Under the pieces are notes generated by a model. The model saw only the letters and a program-made list of their open reading frames with translations, had not been told where the DNA came from and ran no database searches. 64,000 nt of DNA from Trichobilharzia regenti (taxonomy: Eukaryota > Platyhelminthes > Trematoda > Strigeidida > Schistosomatidae), in assembly GCA_944472135.2 (NCBI GenBank), contig OX235263.1:27891379-27955378 (forward strand), read 5' to 3'. Position 1 is the first letter of the stretch, and the number at the start of each line of letters is the position of its first letter. The position numbers and the translations under genes are program-made. This document shows positions 1 through 11,625 of the stretch, piece after piece.

Positions 1-1
1 T

Positions 2-1168
2 ATAATTAGGGGGCTTGAAGTTAAGATGTCAAAACTGGCACTGCCTAGTGAAACTGGCAGTAGTAGTACTTCACCTAGAAAGTTACCACAAACTGCAAAC
101 CTTATAAACTACGTTGCAACTGAAGTATATCAACGTGTAGTGCGCGAGAAGAACATAATTGTGTATAATATACCGGATAATGCACAGATCAACAAGGTCA
201 AAAGCACTCTTTTAAATGCATGCTCTATGAATAACGTCCCATGCAGCTGCCATCGACTAAGAAAGTCTCAGAAGAACAAATCTTGCCCACTTGTGTTGAA
301 ATTTGACTCGTCCTCCAATGCTGACATCTTTTACAGTAGGCAAACCCTACTAAAAAATACGCGTTACCACACGATCAAGTTAGCTCGTGACAAAACGCCG
401 ATCCAAAGAATGACTTATATGACCGATGCTAAAACTGTGAATCCCAAATCCTCTACAACACCCCTGAGCACCCACAATTCCGTAGAGGCAGAGCAAAAGG
501 GTGTGAACCTTTCTGTACAAAGCACATCGTATTCGGAAACGAACTTCCGTGGAAATATAAGATCCAAAAATGGATCGATGTATAACCACAGACTAAGAAG
601 GAAATCCACCGTGGATCTAGACTCCTCTGATAACGATCCCTGTACCCCGGTGACAAACTGCGGTACATCACACCCAGTATTCCCCAATCCAAGCAGCCTC
701 AATTCCAGGAAGTTGAAAAGTGGGGCTACCAGTTCGTCCACAAAGACAGTGCATAATAAGAGACTATTGCCACACACTAATTCAGATACTCACAGTTTGA
801 TAACACACCTCTCTCCAGAACCAAATACTCACAAAGCCGAAAGGGTTATAAACCGTAAAACGCAGCCCGAACCTCGTAGCTACTTGTCCAAAAAAGTAAA
901 CCCTCCCACCACTTTAAACCGAAAGATTGATACACCTAACTATAGGACGTCGAATAGTGGTGAAGTAAATCGCAAAAATTCGAGTCAGTTTAGCTTGCTT
1001 GGTAGGCCACCTCCACCTATTTACATGCCCATACTCAACGGGACTGACCATCCAACGATCAGCAATTTCGCTGAAACGACATTACCATTTTTTATTCAGG
1101 TTCACAACATGACCTCAAACATACTACAAATGCTCACCACTCTCCACAGGTTTCGCCCCCCAATATAG
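2..1168 (+). CDS. CR1-like ORF1 protein, N-terminus outside window
   Basis: The reading frame is open from base 2, so the ATG at 26 need not be the true start. By comparison with E3 ORF1 (489 residues), roughly the first 130 residues (basic N-terminus and coiled coil) lie upstream. Numbered from ATG 26, the visible part holds an RRM-like domain at about residues 25-125 with the strand motif IIVYNIPD, a CPLVLKF strand and the trailing motif RDKTPIQR. A long Ser/Thr/Asn-rich basic tail follows, with no zinc knuckle. ORF1 proteins of this layout bind element RNA and act as nucleic-acid chaperones (family knowledge). Function here is inferred from motif order. The frame is intact to the TAG at 1166-1168, two bases before ORF2. 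Confidence 0.8.
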   Translation: MIRGLEVKMSKLALPSETGSSSTSPRKLPQTANLINYVATEVYQRVVREKNIIVYNIPDNAQINKVKSTLLNACSMNNVPCSCHRLRKSQKNKSCPLVLKFDSSSNADIFYSRQTLLKNTRYHTIKLARDKTPIQRMTYMTDAKTVNPKSSTTPLSTHNSVEAEQKGVNLSVQSTSYSETNFRGNIRSKNGSMYNHRLRRKSTVDLDSSDNDPCTPVTNCGTSHPVFPNPSSLNSRKLKSGATSSSTKTVHNKRLLPHTNSDTHSLITHLSPEPNTHKAERVINRKTQPEPRSYLSKKVNPPTTLNRKIDTPNYRTSNSGEVNRKNSSQFSLLGRPPPPIYMPILNGTDHPTISNFAETTLPFFIQVHNMTSNILQMLTTLHRFRPPI

Positions 1169-1170
1169 AT

Positions 1171-4100
1171 ATGACAGCTCATACAGCAATGCCTAATTAC
1201 TGCCTAGAGCTCACTTTACATGACTCAGACAATTCTCTTCTTCGTCAAAAACCCTCTATATCCTTTTCTTCTGATAGCCAATCTTCTTTACATCCGAACT
1301 TACTTGAACTCGGAAATACAACTGACCCTCTCTGGACTTCTAGCTTTCCTAGGGCATCTACAGACATAGATATTTCATTGTCGTCTGAGGACACTATGAT
1401 TGAATCTCATCACCAGCTACTTCAAGACATGGCTAAAATCTTAAGATATGACTCGGTTAATCCTAACATAGTCCTTATTAATGCCAGGTCAGCTGTAAAC
1501 AAAATGGCGTACGTCCAATCCCTACTACTGATTAGCCAACCTACAGCACTAATGATCACTGAAGCTTGGTGCACAAGTGAAATAAATGATGATTTCTTTC
1601 ACTGCGAAGGTTACTCATTTTTCAGGAAGAACAGATCAGTTGGGAGGGGTGGAGGATGCATTATCTATGTTAAATCTGACTGCAGAGCTGTGCACTATGA
1701 TGACCCCAACCTGGATATATGTGATACATTATGGGTGACACTCTACATAAATAAACAGCAAACCCTATTATTAGGTTGCATTTATCGCCCACCCAACCAC
1801 GACAGTGAACTGCTAAGCCAGATAACTGCAGCCTTCCATTACACTTCGAAATTGAACTTTACTTATAAAGTGATTGGAGGTGATTTCAATATGCCAGAAG
1901 TTTCATGGGAGCCCATCAGTGCTCCTCCCCGCTACAGCAAATTCTTAGATGCAGTTGATTTATGTGGGTGGACACAAAGTATTCTAAGGCCCACCCGAAA
2001 CCAAAATATACTGGACTTGGTTTTCTTGAAAGACATCGCCTTATCTACCATAGACATCAGCCGACCATTCCCTGGTAGTGACCACAACACAGTAATCTGC
2101 GCCCTTGATACCAAGCTTCACTCATCAAAACGCTCTACCCTGCGCAAGACATTCATGTGCTTCGGAAAAGCTAGGTGGGACGTATCTAACTCCTTCATTA
2201 GAAGCTTAGACTGGGATCTTTTCTTTTCTAATAGCAACCTAGACACTGTCCTACTAGCCTTTTACCAGAATGTATCTATTTGCTTTGATAATCTCGTTCC
2301 TAAATGTAAAGAAAACCCAAGAGAAAACATAAAGAATTTCATTCCTATAAAAGTAAAGGCTAAGCTGCGAAAGCTGTACCGACAGTACCACAGAGAAAAC
2401 GACTTCTCATGCCTTCTAAATATACAGAACATTTATCTAGCTTTGAAAGAAAATAACGACAAAGCCCTACTCAGACAAGAACATGCAGCTCTTAAAGATA
2501 GCTCTAAATACACTGCAATCTGTAGGCTTTATCGCAAAAGGCTAAACTCCCGTAAAACGGATATACAATTCATTTTAGAAAATGGCGAAACCACTAGTGA
2601 CTCTAAAATAATTTGTGAGCTTCTAAACTCCCATTTCTCACAGTCATATACCTATGATGATAATACGTTGCCACAACCTCTATTCCCTGTACGTTCACAA
2701 AAAACCTTAGAAATTATCAGCTTTTCTTTAGATAATATTAAGAAAGCAATCACTTCTCTTAAAAGTTCAAACAACCCAGGTCCTGATATGATTCCCTCAA
2801 CTTTTTTAAAATACGGTGGTGAAGACATTCCTATTCTCCTTCTTAAATTGTTCTCTACCTCTCTATCAACTGGAACATATCCAGATGCATGGAAAACCAC
2901 GCACATTACCCCTAGGTATAAGTCAGGCTCCCGTTCAAGTGTCATGAGTTACAGACCCATTAACCTAACTTCTGTTATTTCAAGGGTTCTGGAAAAGATC
3001 GTGAAAAGTGCCATTTTTGACTTCCTCTCTCAAGAGAAACTTATCACTCCTTATCAACACGGTTTCATGAAGTCACGTTCTTGTACGACATGCCACTTAC
3101 AATTTTTCGACCACATCTCACAACTTAAAGATTCCAGTATGATCACAGTTATCGTATACTTAGATCTTAGTAAAGCCTTTGACACTGTAAGCCACCGACT
3201 GTTAATATCAAAAGTCCAGTCCTATGGGATACAGGGTTCATTGTTAAGCTGGCTCAGTTCGTTTCTAAGCAACCGGATGCAAATGGTCAGGTTAGGTTCC
3301 CACACATCCAACCCCGTTCGGATAACAAGTGGAGTTATACAAGGTAGTGTCCTAGGTCCACTGCTATTCCTGTTATATTTCAATGACATTTGCGACGTTA
3401 TTAAACATGGCAGACCTTTCCTATTCGCCGATGACATCAAAATAGTGTATCACTCACTCAGAAATGAAGTGTCATGTGTATTTAGTAGGATTCAAGATGA
3501 TATTGAGAGCGTCCAATTATGGTGTAACACATGGAAAATGAAGTTTAACGTTGAAAAATGTGGTGTGCTATGCTCCAAAAGCATTTCATCTGAACTTTCC
3601 ATCTCCCTACACAACAAACATATTCCTCGTCTGCCGCTTACAACAGACTTGGGTCTGAAATACACTCCAGAATTTAGCCTGACTGAATACGTTAAATTAC
3701 AAGTATCAAAGGTCAAAAGGCTCTTTGGATTTTTATTCCGAAACTTTAAGACCAGTGAATCCAAAATAATGCTGTACAAGTTGTGCGTAAGGCCCTTACT
3801 TGAATTTTGTCCCCCTATCATGGACAGTGTCTCCGTAAAAGACAGATGCAAATTAGAAAGTCTACAAAGGGCGTTTACTAAACGTCTAGTAGGTGATAAT
3901 CTTTGCATCTCTTACTATGACAGATGTAATCTATTCGACTTGGAACCCTTATGGGTTAGACGACTGAAGTTCAACCTAAAAATTACATTTAGGATTGCCA
4001 AAGGGCTTATATATTTCCCCCACAATGACTTTACTTTCAGTTCACCTAAGAAATATAACCTGAGAAATAAATCTTCTTCTTTTAAAGTTCCCCGCTGTCA

Positions 4101-4302
4101 TACAAAATACAGATCAAACTCTTTCACTGTGAGATACCGTTGCATTTGGAACCGTCTTCCAACTGAAATTAGAGACAGTCCTACCCCAAAAACTTTCTCA
4201 TCTTTGCTGAACAAATATTTCATTAACAACGGGTTAGAAGGGGTATGTGACAAACTAAAAATTAGAGATCTAATACGGCACTCCTCTGATCCTCACTGTT
4301 AG
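1171..4302 (+). CDS. CR1-like ORF2: endonuclease-reverse transcriptase, uninterrupted
   Basis: 1043 codons without a stop. Residues about 95-310 form an exonuclease-endonuclease-phosphatase endonuclease: Asn104 in LINARS, Glu131 in TEAW, Asp238 and Asn240 in GDFN, and Asp304-His305 in GSDHN. This domain nicks target DNA. Residues about 510-800 form the reverse transcriptase: Asp665 in LDLSKAFD and Asp754-Asp755 in FADD are the catalytic aspartates, with the GSVLGPLLF motif between them. The C-terminal region has the LEFCPP, YNLRNK and IWNRLP motifs typical of CR1/Jockey ORF2. It starts 2 bases after the ORF1 stop, so translation probably depends on reinitiation. It is the only full ORF2 in the window with no break, so it could be active. 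Activity is not shown. Confidence 0.9.
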   Translation: MTAHTAMPNYCLELTLHDSDNSLLRQKPSISFSSDSQSSLHPNLLELGNTTDPLWTSSFPRASTDIDISLSSEDTMIESHHQLLQDMAKILRYDSVNPNIVLINARSAVNKMAYVQSLLLISQPTALMITEAWCTSEINDDFFHCEGYSFFRKNRSVGRGGGCIIYVKSDCRAVHYDDPNLDICDTLWVTLYINKQQTLLLGCIYRPPNHDSELLSQITAAFHYTSKLNFTYKVIGGDFNMPEVSWEPISAPPRYSKFLDAVDLCGWTQSILRPTRNQNILDLVFLKDIALSTIDISRPFPGSDHNTVICALDTKLHSSKRSTLRKTFMCFGKARWDVSNSFIRSLDWDLFFSNSNLDTVLLAFYQNVSICFDNLVPKCKENPRENIKNFIPIKVKAKLRKLYRQYHRENDFSCLLNIQNIYLALKENNDKALLRQEHAALKDSSKYTAICRLYRKRLNSRKTDIQFILENGETTSDSKIICELLNSHFSQSYTYDDNTLPQPLFPVRSQKTLEIISFSLDNIKKAITSLKSSNNPGPDMIPSTFLKYGGEDIPILLLKLFSTSLSTGTYPDAWKTTHITPRYKSGSRSSVMSYRPINLTSVISRVLEKIVKSAIFDFLSQEKLITPYQHGFMKSRSCTTCHLQFFDHISQLKDSSMITVIVYLDLSKAFDTVSHRLLISKVQSYGIQGSLLSWLSSFLSNRMQMVRLGSHTSNPVRITSGVIQGSVLGPLLFLLYFNDICDVIKHGRPFLFADDIKIVYHSLRNEVSCVFSRIQDDIESVQLWCNTWKMKFNVEKCGVLCSKSISSELSISLHNKHIPRLPLTTDLGLKYTPEFSLTEYVKLQVSKVKRLFGFLFRNFKTSESKIMLYKLCVRPLLEFCPPIMDSVSVKDRCKLESLQRAFTKRLVGDNLCISYYDRCNLFDLEPLWVRRLKFNLKITFRIAKGLIYFPHNDFTFSSPKKYNLRNKSSSFKVPRCHTKYRSNSFTVRYRCIWNRLPTEIRDSPTPKTFSSLLNKYFINNGLEGVCDKLKIRDLIRHSSDPHC

Positions 4303-4645
4303 CTCCTGAAATCTGTAAACCCTATGTGTGACAGTCACTTTCACTATGATTGCTTTCACAACCCTAGACACCTATTCTTAATCAGCCTTAAATTTTAAAT
4401 TTTTTTTAATTTCCTTCAAATATTTTTGCATATATCCCTGATAATATTGTATTATGAGTATTTCAGTATGCTAAGGTTCAATCTCAAATTCCAGATGCAA
4501 ATCAACTGAAGACGACTGGTATTAAAATATCTCCAGAGCCTGCCTAGTGCTATACGTCTAGCTCTACGCAAATTAAGGCCAAAATGGTAGTTGTCTAAAT
4601 ATTCAAATAAACGGTGAATTTTCTTATCCTATTATTCTATAACTA

Positions 4646-6029
4646 TAATCTTCTCTGTTCAACTTTTCTTGAACAACATATTATAACTTATCACTGCTTA
4701 TTTGCTCAATGCTGCACGATTATTCCCTGATTTTCTAAACTACATTTGTTTATATCTAAAATGAAGTCTCAGATAGCCTTTCTTTCTTACATTTTTCGTC
4801 TTCAAAATGCTGTAAAAGATGAAACATACATGATGTTCTTCTGAAAGTAGTCATTCATACCATAAGTTTGAGTAAGTCGACGAATAAATAGCTGGACAAA
4901 CAAAAAGTTTGTGGCATTTTGCAACAGAAATTTAAAAAAAAAATAAATAAATAATTTTAAAAAAAATGAAGCATTCCGACAGGGCCTTGCACAAAAAAGG
5001 TGGGAGGGTGGTGACTGCTAGTCAGCGGATATGATGGTGGGGACATATGTGAACCACCCTTATCTGTGGGACAGCACTCTATTGCTAAGGCTCCTGAGTT
5101 CGGATGGCTTCTGCAAAATGAGAATAAACAAAAACTAAAAAAAAAATAATGAAAAAAGAAATATTAGTTGAAAATTGCCTAGAGCCGAAGTTTAGACGCA
5201 AACTCCCGAATGAAAGTAAATGGTATGAGTCCGCTACTTCAGAAGGACACCGAACTGTATACTTCAGAAAAACATATATTACTAGGCCCTCGCTTTTCTT
5301 TTACATAGCTCACGCACTCTGACTTTTGTGTTTTACTCCTTTTAAACCTCGTAAGTAGGTGAAATTATCACCTGTCTTTCACTTTAAACTAATTGTTCGC
5401 AGAAGAGACTGTAAAATATCGGGAAAATAATATTTCCTGAAAAAAAAACAATAAAAAACGATGAACCCCATGCCTGTTATATATTTTGAATTATTAACAC
5501 CTTTTAAATACTGAAGGTGCAGATCTGCACCTGTCTGCTGGTTTTCTTGTGTCTTCTTCTCTTTTCAAACATACTGCTTTCTCTACTTATTCGTGATATT
5601 GCTAGCTCATCTGGTGAATAACGGGATCATCGGTATTATAAAATCTGCTGACAAGTTCAAAGTGGGTCTCATAAACAACTGGAAATGTCACAAATATGAT
5701 GTACTTACGGGTAAATTTAAAGTTTAATAGACTTTAAAGCTCTTTCTGAATGATTTACTGATAGTTATTGTTTATTCTGCATCTCTTATGTAATACGTCA
5801 GCACCTGTACAGAAATGCCACTTACCTTCCTCAACTAACGCAACCATTTATGGTTCCCGCGTGAAATTGACATGTATTTTTTTTTCAATCACAGTTTAGA
5901 TTTGACGCTATATCTATTTCTTTATTTGTACACTTCATTTTAAATGTTTCTCTCACATTTACCAGTATTCAACTTATTTCTAAATTAACAAATCATATTA
6001 TATATTCTATAAGTTTTCATAAATGTACA
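4646..6029. other. Non-coding stretch, decayed repeats
   Basis: No reading frame with recognisable similarity. It holds A-rich simple runs at about 4930-4968 and 5140-5160 and one block (4999-5080) that recurs near 20,600. The rest probably belongs to the 3' UTR of the element whose tail ends at 6098, but nothing in it proves that. Confidence 0.5.
4999..5080 (+). repeat. Dispersed block, copy at 20,591-20,670
   Basis: The blocks share an ordered set of words (a GAGGGTGG-like start, GCTNGTCAG, GATATGNTGGTGG, then a GTGAANC-CCCT stretch and GGNACAGCA), which shows diverged common ancestry. No coding frame is evident. Confidence 0.5.
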
Positions 6030-6098
6030 TATGTTCATGCCTGTAAAAATGGCTGGTTTCTGTTACAGAAATAAAAATTATTATTATTATTATTATAC
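6030..6098 (+). repeat. 3' end of a non-LTR element with ATT tail
   Basis: Holds the motif GCCTGTAAAAATGGC, able to form a GCC/GGC stem, then AATAAAAATTA and an uninterrupted ATT run to about 6098. The same order recurs at 17,930, 19,722, 33,600 and 33,850. The tail directly abuts a minus-strand endonuclease fragment. Confidence 0.65.
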
Positions 6099-7090
6099 CC
6101 TGCTGGATGAAGGGGGCCGGTACATACAACCCACAAGGATAGGTTTACTTCTGACAACTTTTATTTCGACCCAGATCGAGTCATTGAGTTGTGACAGAAT
6201 TGGGTTACTGAACTGGGCTGCACACATGGATTGTTCACAGTAAATTAATGTTCCACCCCCATGACCTGTCCGTCTGTCCCTTCGAAAAAGGTTGTATTTA
6301 TCAATCCTTAGGCTGTTATTGGAGATTTCACTTGTGCACCAGGTTTCGGTGATCTTAATCAATGACGGCCTGCATATAGAAGCTAATGTACTTAGTGCTA
6401 AGTGTTTCCTTAGAACTGATCTCGTATTACTAGGATAACAGATAAACACTGGCTACGTGGTTTCAGTGAGCGGACAACATCTTGGTAAAATAATCCGTGA
6501 GTATCCTGTATATACATGTTATCAGACTCATTTACTAATATCTTTGGATCGTAGGAAGACTTCAGGTAGATTTTTGAGGTGGCAGTCAGGGATGGGCTTA
6601 CGTTTGGATATGGTATGCAGTGAGAGACACCTGTGTGATAATCAGATATTAATATTTTAGAGATATTATTATCCACGTTTGGTGTCGACACTCTGTCAGC
6701 TATCTCCCGGGAAATATGCCTTGCCCTTGCTGTAAACTGTTCGCTATGCCAGCAAGGAATTGATCTGATATCATGCGTGCTATATGCATGATTCCAGGTG
6801 TTTTTGTTGACTGACGCTGATGAAAATCCTGCCCCAAGGTATAACCGATGCGAATATTCGGTAATTTGTTGCCAGTAAAAGAATGAAGTGTTGGTATCTG
6901 TTTCGGGTATTCATCAGACCATAGAAAGATTTTGCAGAAGTCGGCACATGCTCCCCACTAGATACATAAGATGTGTGACTGGGTTCTGTTGGCCTGCTAA
7001 ATGTGGTCTGTGGCCGAAGTTTGGGGCTTTTTCTATAACTTTCAGTCGACAGAATATTAGAAGTGGGTTGGCTGACTGGAGGTTTACGTA
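6099..7090 (-). pseudogene. Truncated CR1-like element: ORF1 tail and start of ORF2 endonuclease
   Basis: On the minus strand, 7090 to about 6700 translates in pieces to a Ser/Pro/Thr-rich ORF1 tail, and about 6690-6410 continues it in other frames. From about 6440 to 6099 the endonuclease start is readable, with ITETWC, GHGGGTLIY and VGCMYRPP. It stops before GDFN, where the ATT tail at 6098 begins. The upstream side is cut by element E2. Several frameshifts and stops make it non-functional. It resembles E1 ORF2 (the TEAWCTSEI stretch) more than E2/E3. Confidence 0.75.
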
Positions 7091-8012
7091 GTTGCTGCAT
7101 GGCTAGTGTTCCATGTGAATGCAAATGACTTCGTAAAAAGTCTAACCAGGCTAATTGTCCCATCATTTTAAAATTCAGTGTTTCCGTTGATGCTAGTAAG
7201 TTTACTAAATGTCAGGATCACTTAAGACTGAATAGCAGTTATAAGTCTATAACCGTAGCTCAGGATAAAACACCGTGTCAGCGCAGAATAATGCGTAGTA
7301 ATAACCTGGTCACCTCCTCTAGCTTTGATTTACCAAAAAGGATCGTGCACAGCAACAGACACCTAGTGCTGAAACTAGCATTCAGCAAACTACACAACAA
7401 CCACACTTGCCAATGGAACTAGGAACTGATTTAGATACCAGTACCCCTGTAAATAAAGCCTCATCGAAAGATGTTAAAATGACTAGAACTTCTGCAAGTT
7501 GTTCTAAGAAATTTCCCCCCAAACGTAGTAACCTCACCACGATGAACAAATTTCGCAGGGTTGAGACTAATGATGGGGAAGAATACTTTGTATTCAATAA
7601 GCCTGCTGAGAGTAAGAATGCCAACAAACCATCACTTGTTACGAAAAACTCCTCTCGAAACATAAGTATATCTGGAGGTGTTCCGCATGCTCCACCTTAT
7701 AGAAAGTCAGGCTCCAAGACTCCTAAAGTCTTGCAGCCAAAGCACCTTCCTTCACAATTCCCTTTAAGTTATAAAAACAACCCGAAGGTATGTACCGGTA
7801 TGACGAATAGCAGTTGGATGGGTAGACCTTTTGATGCTATGCCTTTTAACCGTCAACCTAGGCCCAACCTGTACTACCCTTATATCCAGGAACACATGGT
7901 AAATTTTCCAGGTGTCCCGAATCACTGGTACGACCCATGGCACCTAGGACCACCTCATTGCACACCAACTCCGATGTGCAGACACCCAGTCCGACCTCCT
8001 TTTCATTCATAA
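7091..8012 (+). pseudogene. E2 ORF1, 5'-truncated and frameshifted
   Basis: Begins in the RRM-like domain (GMASVPCECK region of E3) and keeps the DKTPCQRR motif. A small deletion at about 7338 (E3 has CCAAATAAGG, E2 has CCAAAAAGG) and earlier changes break the frame. The open stretch 7407-8012 gives the last 201 residues of the Ser/Pro-rich tail, differing from E3 at a few residues such as Cys for Tyr and Phe for Ser. The stop overlaps the start of ORF2, as in E3. Confidence 0.8.
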
Positions 8013-10925
8013 ATTCTTGCGGTGCTGACGCACAAATAGATTTAGGTTATGGTGACATTTTAAGCCAGTTTGTAGTATCCCGTGACTTATTCACGATATT
8101 GCTAATTAATGCACGTTCCTTAATCAATAAGATATCTGAACTAAGGACATTATTATTAGTCGCCAAGCCTACTGTAGCTCTGATTACTGAGTCATGGTGC
8201 TCATCCTCTGTACTTGATGTGCATATAGGTATCGATGATTACACTGTACACCGTGCAAACAGAGATTGCAAGCGTGGTGGAGGATGTCTCATATATATAC
8301 ATAGCTCATTTGTAGTCAGTAAGGTGGAAGATGAAACAATGAATAATGTACCTGACTCACTCTGGGTTGTCTTACATGGAGATAAGTACAAACTTCTCAT
8401 AGGCTGTGTTTATCGAGCACCAAGCTCAACAAAAGAAACTGATGCGTTATTAGCTAAATCGTTTGCACATGCATCCTCGTTTAGTGCTAATTACAAAATA
8501 ATTGCAGGGGACTTCAATCTTCCAGAAGTCAATTGGCTAACTAGTTCCGGCCCCCAACGCTTCGACGAATTACTTGCCACTATAGACTGTTATGGATGGC
8601 AACAACACGTCCAGACACCTACTCGTGGTGACAACATGTTGGACCTTGTTTTTTGTCATGACACAATCCCAGTATCCACTTATGTTGGTAATAGATTTTC
8701 CAGTAGTGACCATAGAATGGTACTCTGCTCTCTGCCTTTCTCACCACTAAATACAGGAAACAAACAAGACTCAGGAAGCACAATATGTCGTAGTTACAAA
8801 TATACAGACTGGGGATTAGTCCAAGAACTTATTCGACTCTGTCAATGGGATGACTATTTTACCACTGACTCCCTGGAGGCCTTAGTAACCCTGTTTTACA
8901 GGAATGTTACCCTTTGTCTAGATACAGTTGCTCCAAAGAAAATAGTGAAATTAAGTAGACACCGAACTGAATATATTCCAAGGGCACACCGTAATAAGTT
9001 AAGGAAGCTGAAGAAACAGTACTATTCCACTAAGGACATATCACTATTGCTCTCAATCCACGAGTCTCTTGAATCTCTCAAGCGCCTACGCTCTCAAAAG
9101 GACCTCGACGAAGAGTTAACGGCACTTGAAAGTACCTCCAAAGTTTATAACTTAACGGCACTTCTTAAAAAACGAATGCAGTCGGCGAGGGAAATCCCAT
9201 ACTTACTTCACGACAAAGTAATCTACAATGAACCTGCCACTATCTGTGAACTTTCAGTGATTGGTTTGCAAACTTTAGTTTAGAAACACATATGCCTGGT
9301 GAAACCGCCCCCCTTACTATCTCTTCCCTTGAAAGCATTGTGTTCACTAATCAGTTAATAGTACAAGCAATTAAAAGCCTTAAACCTTCCACTAGTACGG
9401 GACCGGATGGCCTCGCTTCGATAATTTTCAAAAACAGTGGGTGTGATATACCCTGTTACTTCTTAAATTCTTCTCAATATCTATGGACACTGGCACTTAC
9501 CCTAGTGAGTGGAAAACTAGCTTCATAATTCCACATTACAAATCTGGTGATAGGGCAAACGTCCGCAATTACAGACCCATAAATATAACCCCAGTTATCT
9601 CACGAATCATGGAGAAAGTTGTAAAAGATCAATTGTCAGACTACCTAATTAGGGAAGATCTTGTTACAAGGTCTCAACACGGATTTCTCAAAAATAGATC
9701 CTGCGTTACTTGCCACTTCGACTTTTTCAACTGCATCACTAGTAGTCGCGAAGCACGTAAGCTAGTCGTTGTTCTCTACTTCGATATATCTAGGGCATTT
9801 GACATGGTATCTCACAGTATTCTCTTTGAGAAGCTGTACTCTTGTGGAATTCGCAACCCATTACTGAACTGGTTAAAATCATTTCTAAGCAACAGGGTAC
9901 AAATAACCAAAGTTGGATCTGTATTGTCTCATCCTAGGCAGATCTCAAGTGGGGTCGTGCAAGGTAGTGTCCTAGGTCCACTTTTATTCACAGTCTACAT
10001 TAACAGCATTTGCAAGTGCTTCACCTCAGGTAAACCATTCCTATATGCTGACGACCTCAAAGTCGTCTACTCCTGCTACACTCATGAATTAAGCGATATG
10101 GTTACTAAAATACATCTTGAACTAAGTAGCCTTGCAACATGGTGTGCTGAATCCTGTCTAAATTTTAACATTGACAAATGCGGCTGGATTTGTATCGGCA
10201 ACAGTAACCTTGATCTAACTCTTGAAATAAATGGGCGAAAACTAGCTAAGCTCAACTCAGTCGTAGATCTCGGTATTAGATACTCTAGTAACCTAACGTT
10301 CGCTGAACAGACTGATTATGCCAGACGTAAAACGCGAAGGCTGATAGGATGCATAACACGCAATTTCTTTTGTTGTGAAACTAGGGTTTTATTATACAAA
10401 GTATGTGTCCGACCTATCTTAGAATACTGCCCGTTTATTCTTAGCGGACTCAGACAAAATGACAAGCTTAAATTAGAGGGAGTGCAACGGCAGTTTACCT
10501 CAAGAACTCTTGGTTTAGAAAGTGGTCTGGAATACCATGAGAGATGTGACAGACTAAGATTAGAACCCCTCTGGAAAAGACGCCTTAAGCTAAACCTTAT
10601 CTTTTACTATAAGCTAACTAATCTTCTCTTGCATTCCTCCGAGCCAATAACTAAACCTACCGCTGTCATCAGTTACAATCTTAGAAATCATCACAACCTA
10701 GCTGCTATAGAGCACTGTCAGACTTACGTGCGGTACAACTTCTTCTTAAATAAGTTTTCAGTCATTTGGAATAGACTACCAGCTAATGTGCGCGATGCAA
10801 ACACACTTCCAGTGTTCATCTCCTCAGTCACCAGACTGCTCAAAGATGACAATGCACTTCTACATCTGACTCTTACACCTTCTTTTTCACCCTACATAGA
10901 TATTTTAAGTTCTTTAAACGTGTAG
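7937..10925 (+). pseudogene. E2 ORF2: endonuclease-RT with two frameshifts
   Basis: 7937-9283 gives 448 residues of endonuclease and linker with LINARS, TESWC, GDFNLPEVNW and SSDHRM. At about 9251 the frame is lost in GAACTTTCAGTG, where related elements read ICELF, so one base is missing. 9292-9528 and 9483-10,925 give the reverse transcriptase, split by a further one-base deletion near 9450 (CCCTGTTAC against CCCTTGTTAC in E3). The RT motifs YFDISRAFD and YADD are intact. The C-terminus includes LEYCPF, YNLRNH and IWNRLP. The first frameshift is also present in E3. The second is private to E2. Confidence 0.88.
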
Positions 10926-11434
10926 TTACAACAAACTACAATTATAAATTTTAATATTATTGGAACTAGATGATAAACATTTCTACACAGGACAGTAATA
11001 TTAGTTCACACATAATATAAAAGTTAGCATAACGGGACTAGTTGTTTAAAGCACGAAAATAACCATAGTTACTAGACAGAATATATAAGTTTATATATAT
11101 TAATCACTCCTTAAGGACTCCCGTTGCTTTCTTTTGCGTTGCTGTTGTTTGTCTTCTTTTTTCTCTCACCATTTCAGCTTCCATTTGACTTTTTGAATGA
11201 GAATGAATAATGTGGATGTTTGACCATTTACAATGACAAATGATCTGCAAACATTATTGGTCCCGTATCTTTCAGTTGCCTGGTTAATAACGAATTAACT
11301 TTCTCTACGACGCAACCTGGATTACATTTGTGGAATATGCTCTTATGCCAATGGAAAAGTATCAATTTGTAATACAACGTCACGACTGTAACTTATAATA
11401 TAACTGATCGTATGCTTATAAATAGCGTTCTTAT

Positions 11435-11625
11435 TATATATATTTCTTCCTGTTTATGCAGGAACATACCAATTGTACAGGCATGGATAAGTTATTATAT
11501 AAATTACACATAATTTAGTGTATGATGAATTTACAGTTTGGTTGTTCTTTCTGTCATTAGAGTCAGTCGGAACAGTCTGCTATAAAGTCTGTTTGTGTAG
11601 CACATAAAGAGATATAGAAATATTT
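11435..11625 (-). repeat. Relic 3' end of a non-LTR family, copy at 36,711-36,910
   Basis: From about 11,446 (TTTCTTCCTGTTTATGCAGG) to about 11,625 the sequence matches 36,728-36,905 with modest divergence. Read on the minus strand, its end CTTATCCATGCCTGTA plus following bases resembles the 3' end of repeat R2. It lies just after the E2 3' end. No coding content. Confidence 0.6.

Larger units (their letters stand above)
1..4645 (+). mobile_element. CR1-like non-LTR retrotransposon E1 (5' end outside window)
   Basis: A plus-strand two-ORF element. ORF1 is followed after 2 bases by ORF2, which carries endonuclease and reverse transcriptase, then a 3' UTR from 4303 to about 4645. Near the 3' end there is a GCC-loop-GG stem-like motif at about 4575-4586 followed by a TTATTCTATA-type run, similar to the ends of other elements in the window. 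The 5' end lies before base 1, because ORF1 is open to the window edge and lacks the N-terminal part seen in element E3. The exact 3' end is an estimate. Confidence 0.85.
7091..11434 (+). mobile_element. CR1-like element E2, 5'-truncated copy of the E3 family
   Basis: Sequence from about 7091 to 11,434 follows E3 (28,9xx to 33,260) closely, in the same orientation and with only scattered differences, through the 3' UTR to the shared GATCGTAT...TAAAAATAGC-like end. It starts within ORF1, as expected of incomplete target-primed reverse transcription. The flanks differ from those of E3, so it is a separate insertion and not part of a larger duplication. Confidence 0.85.
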
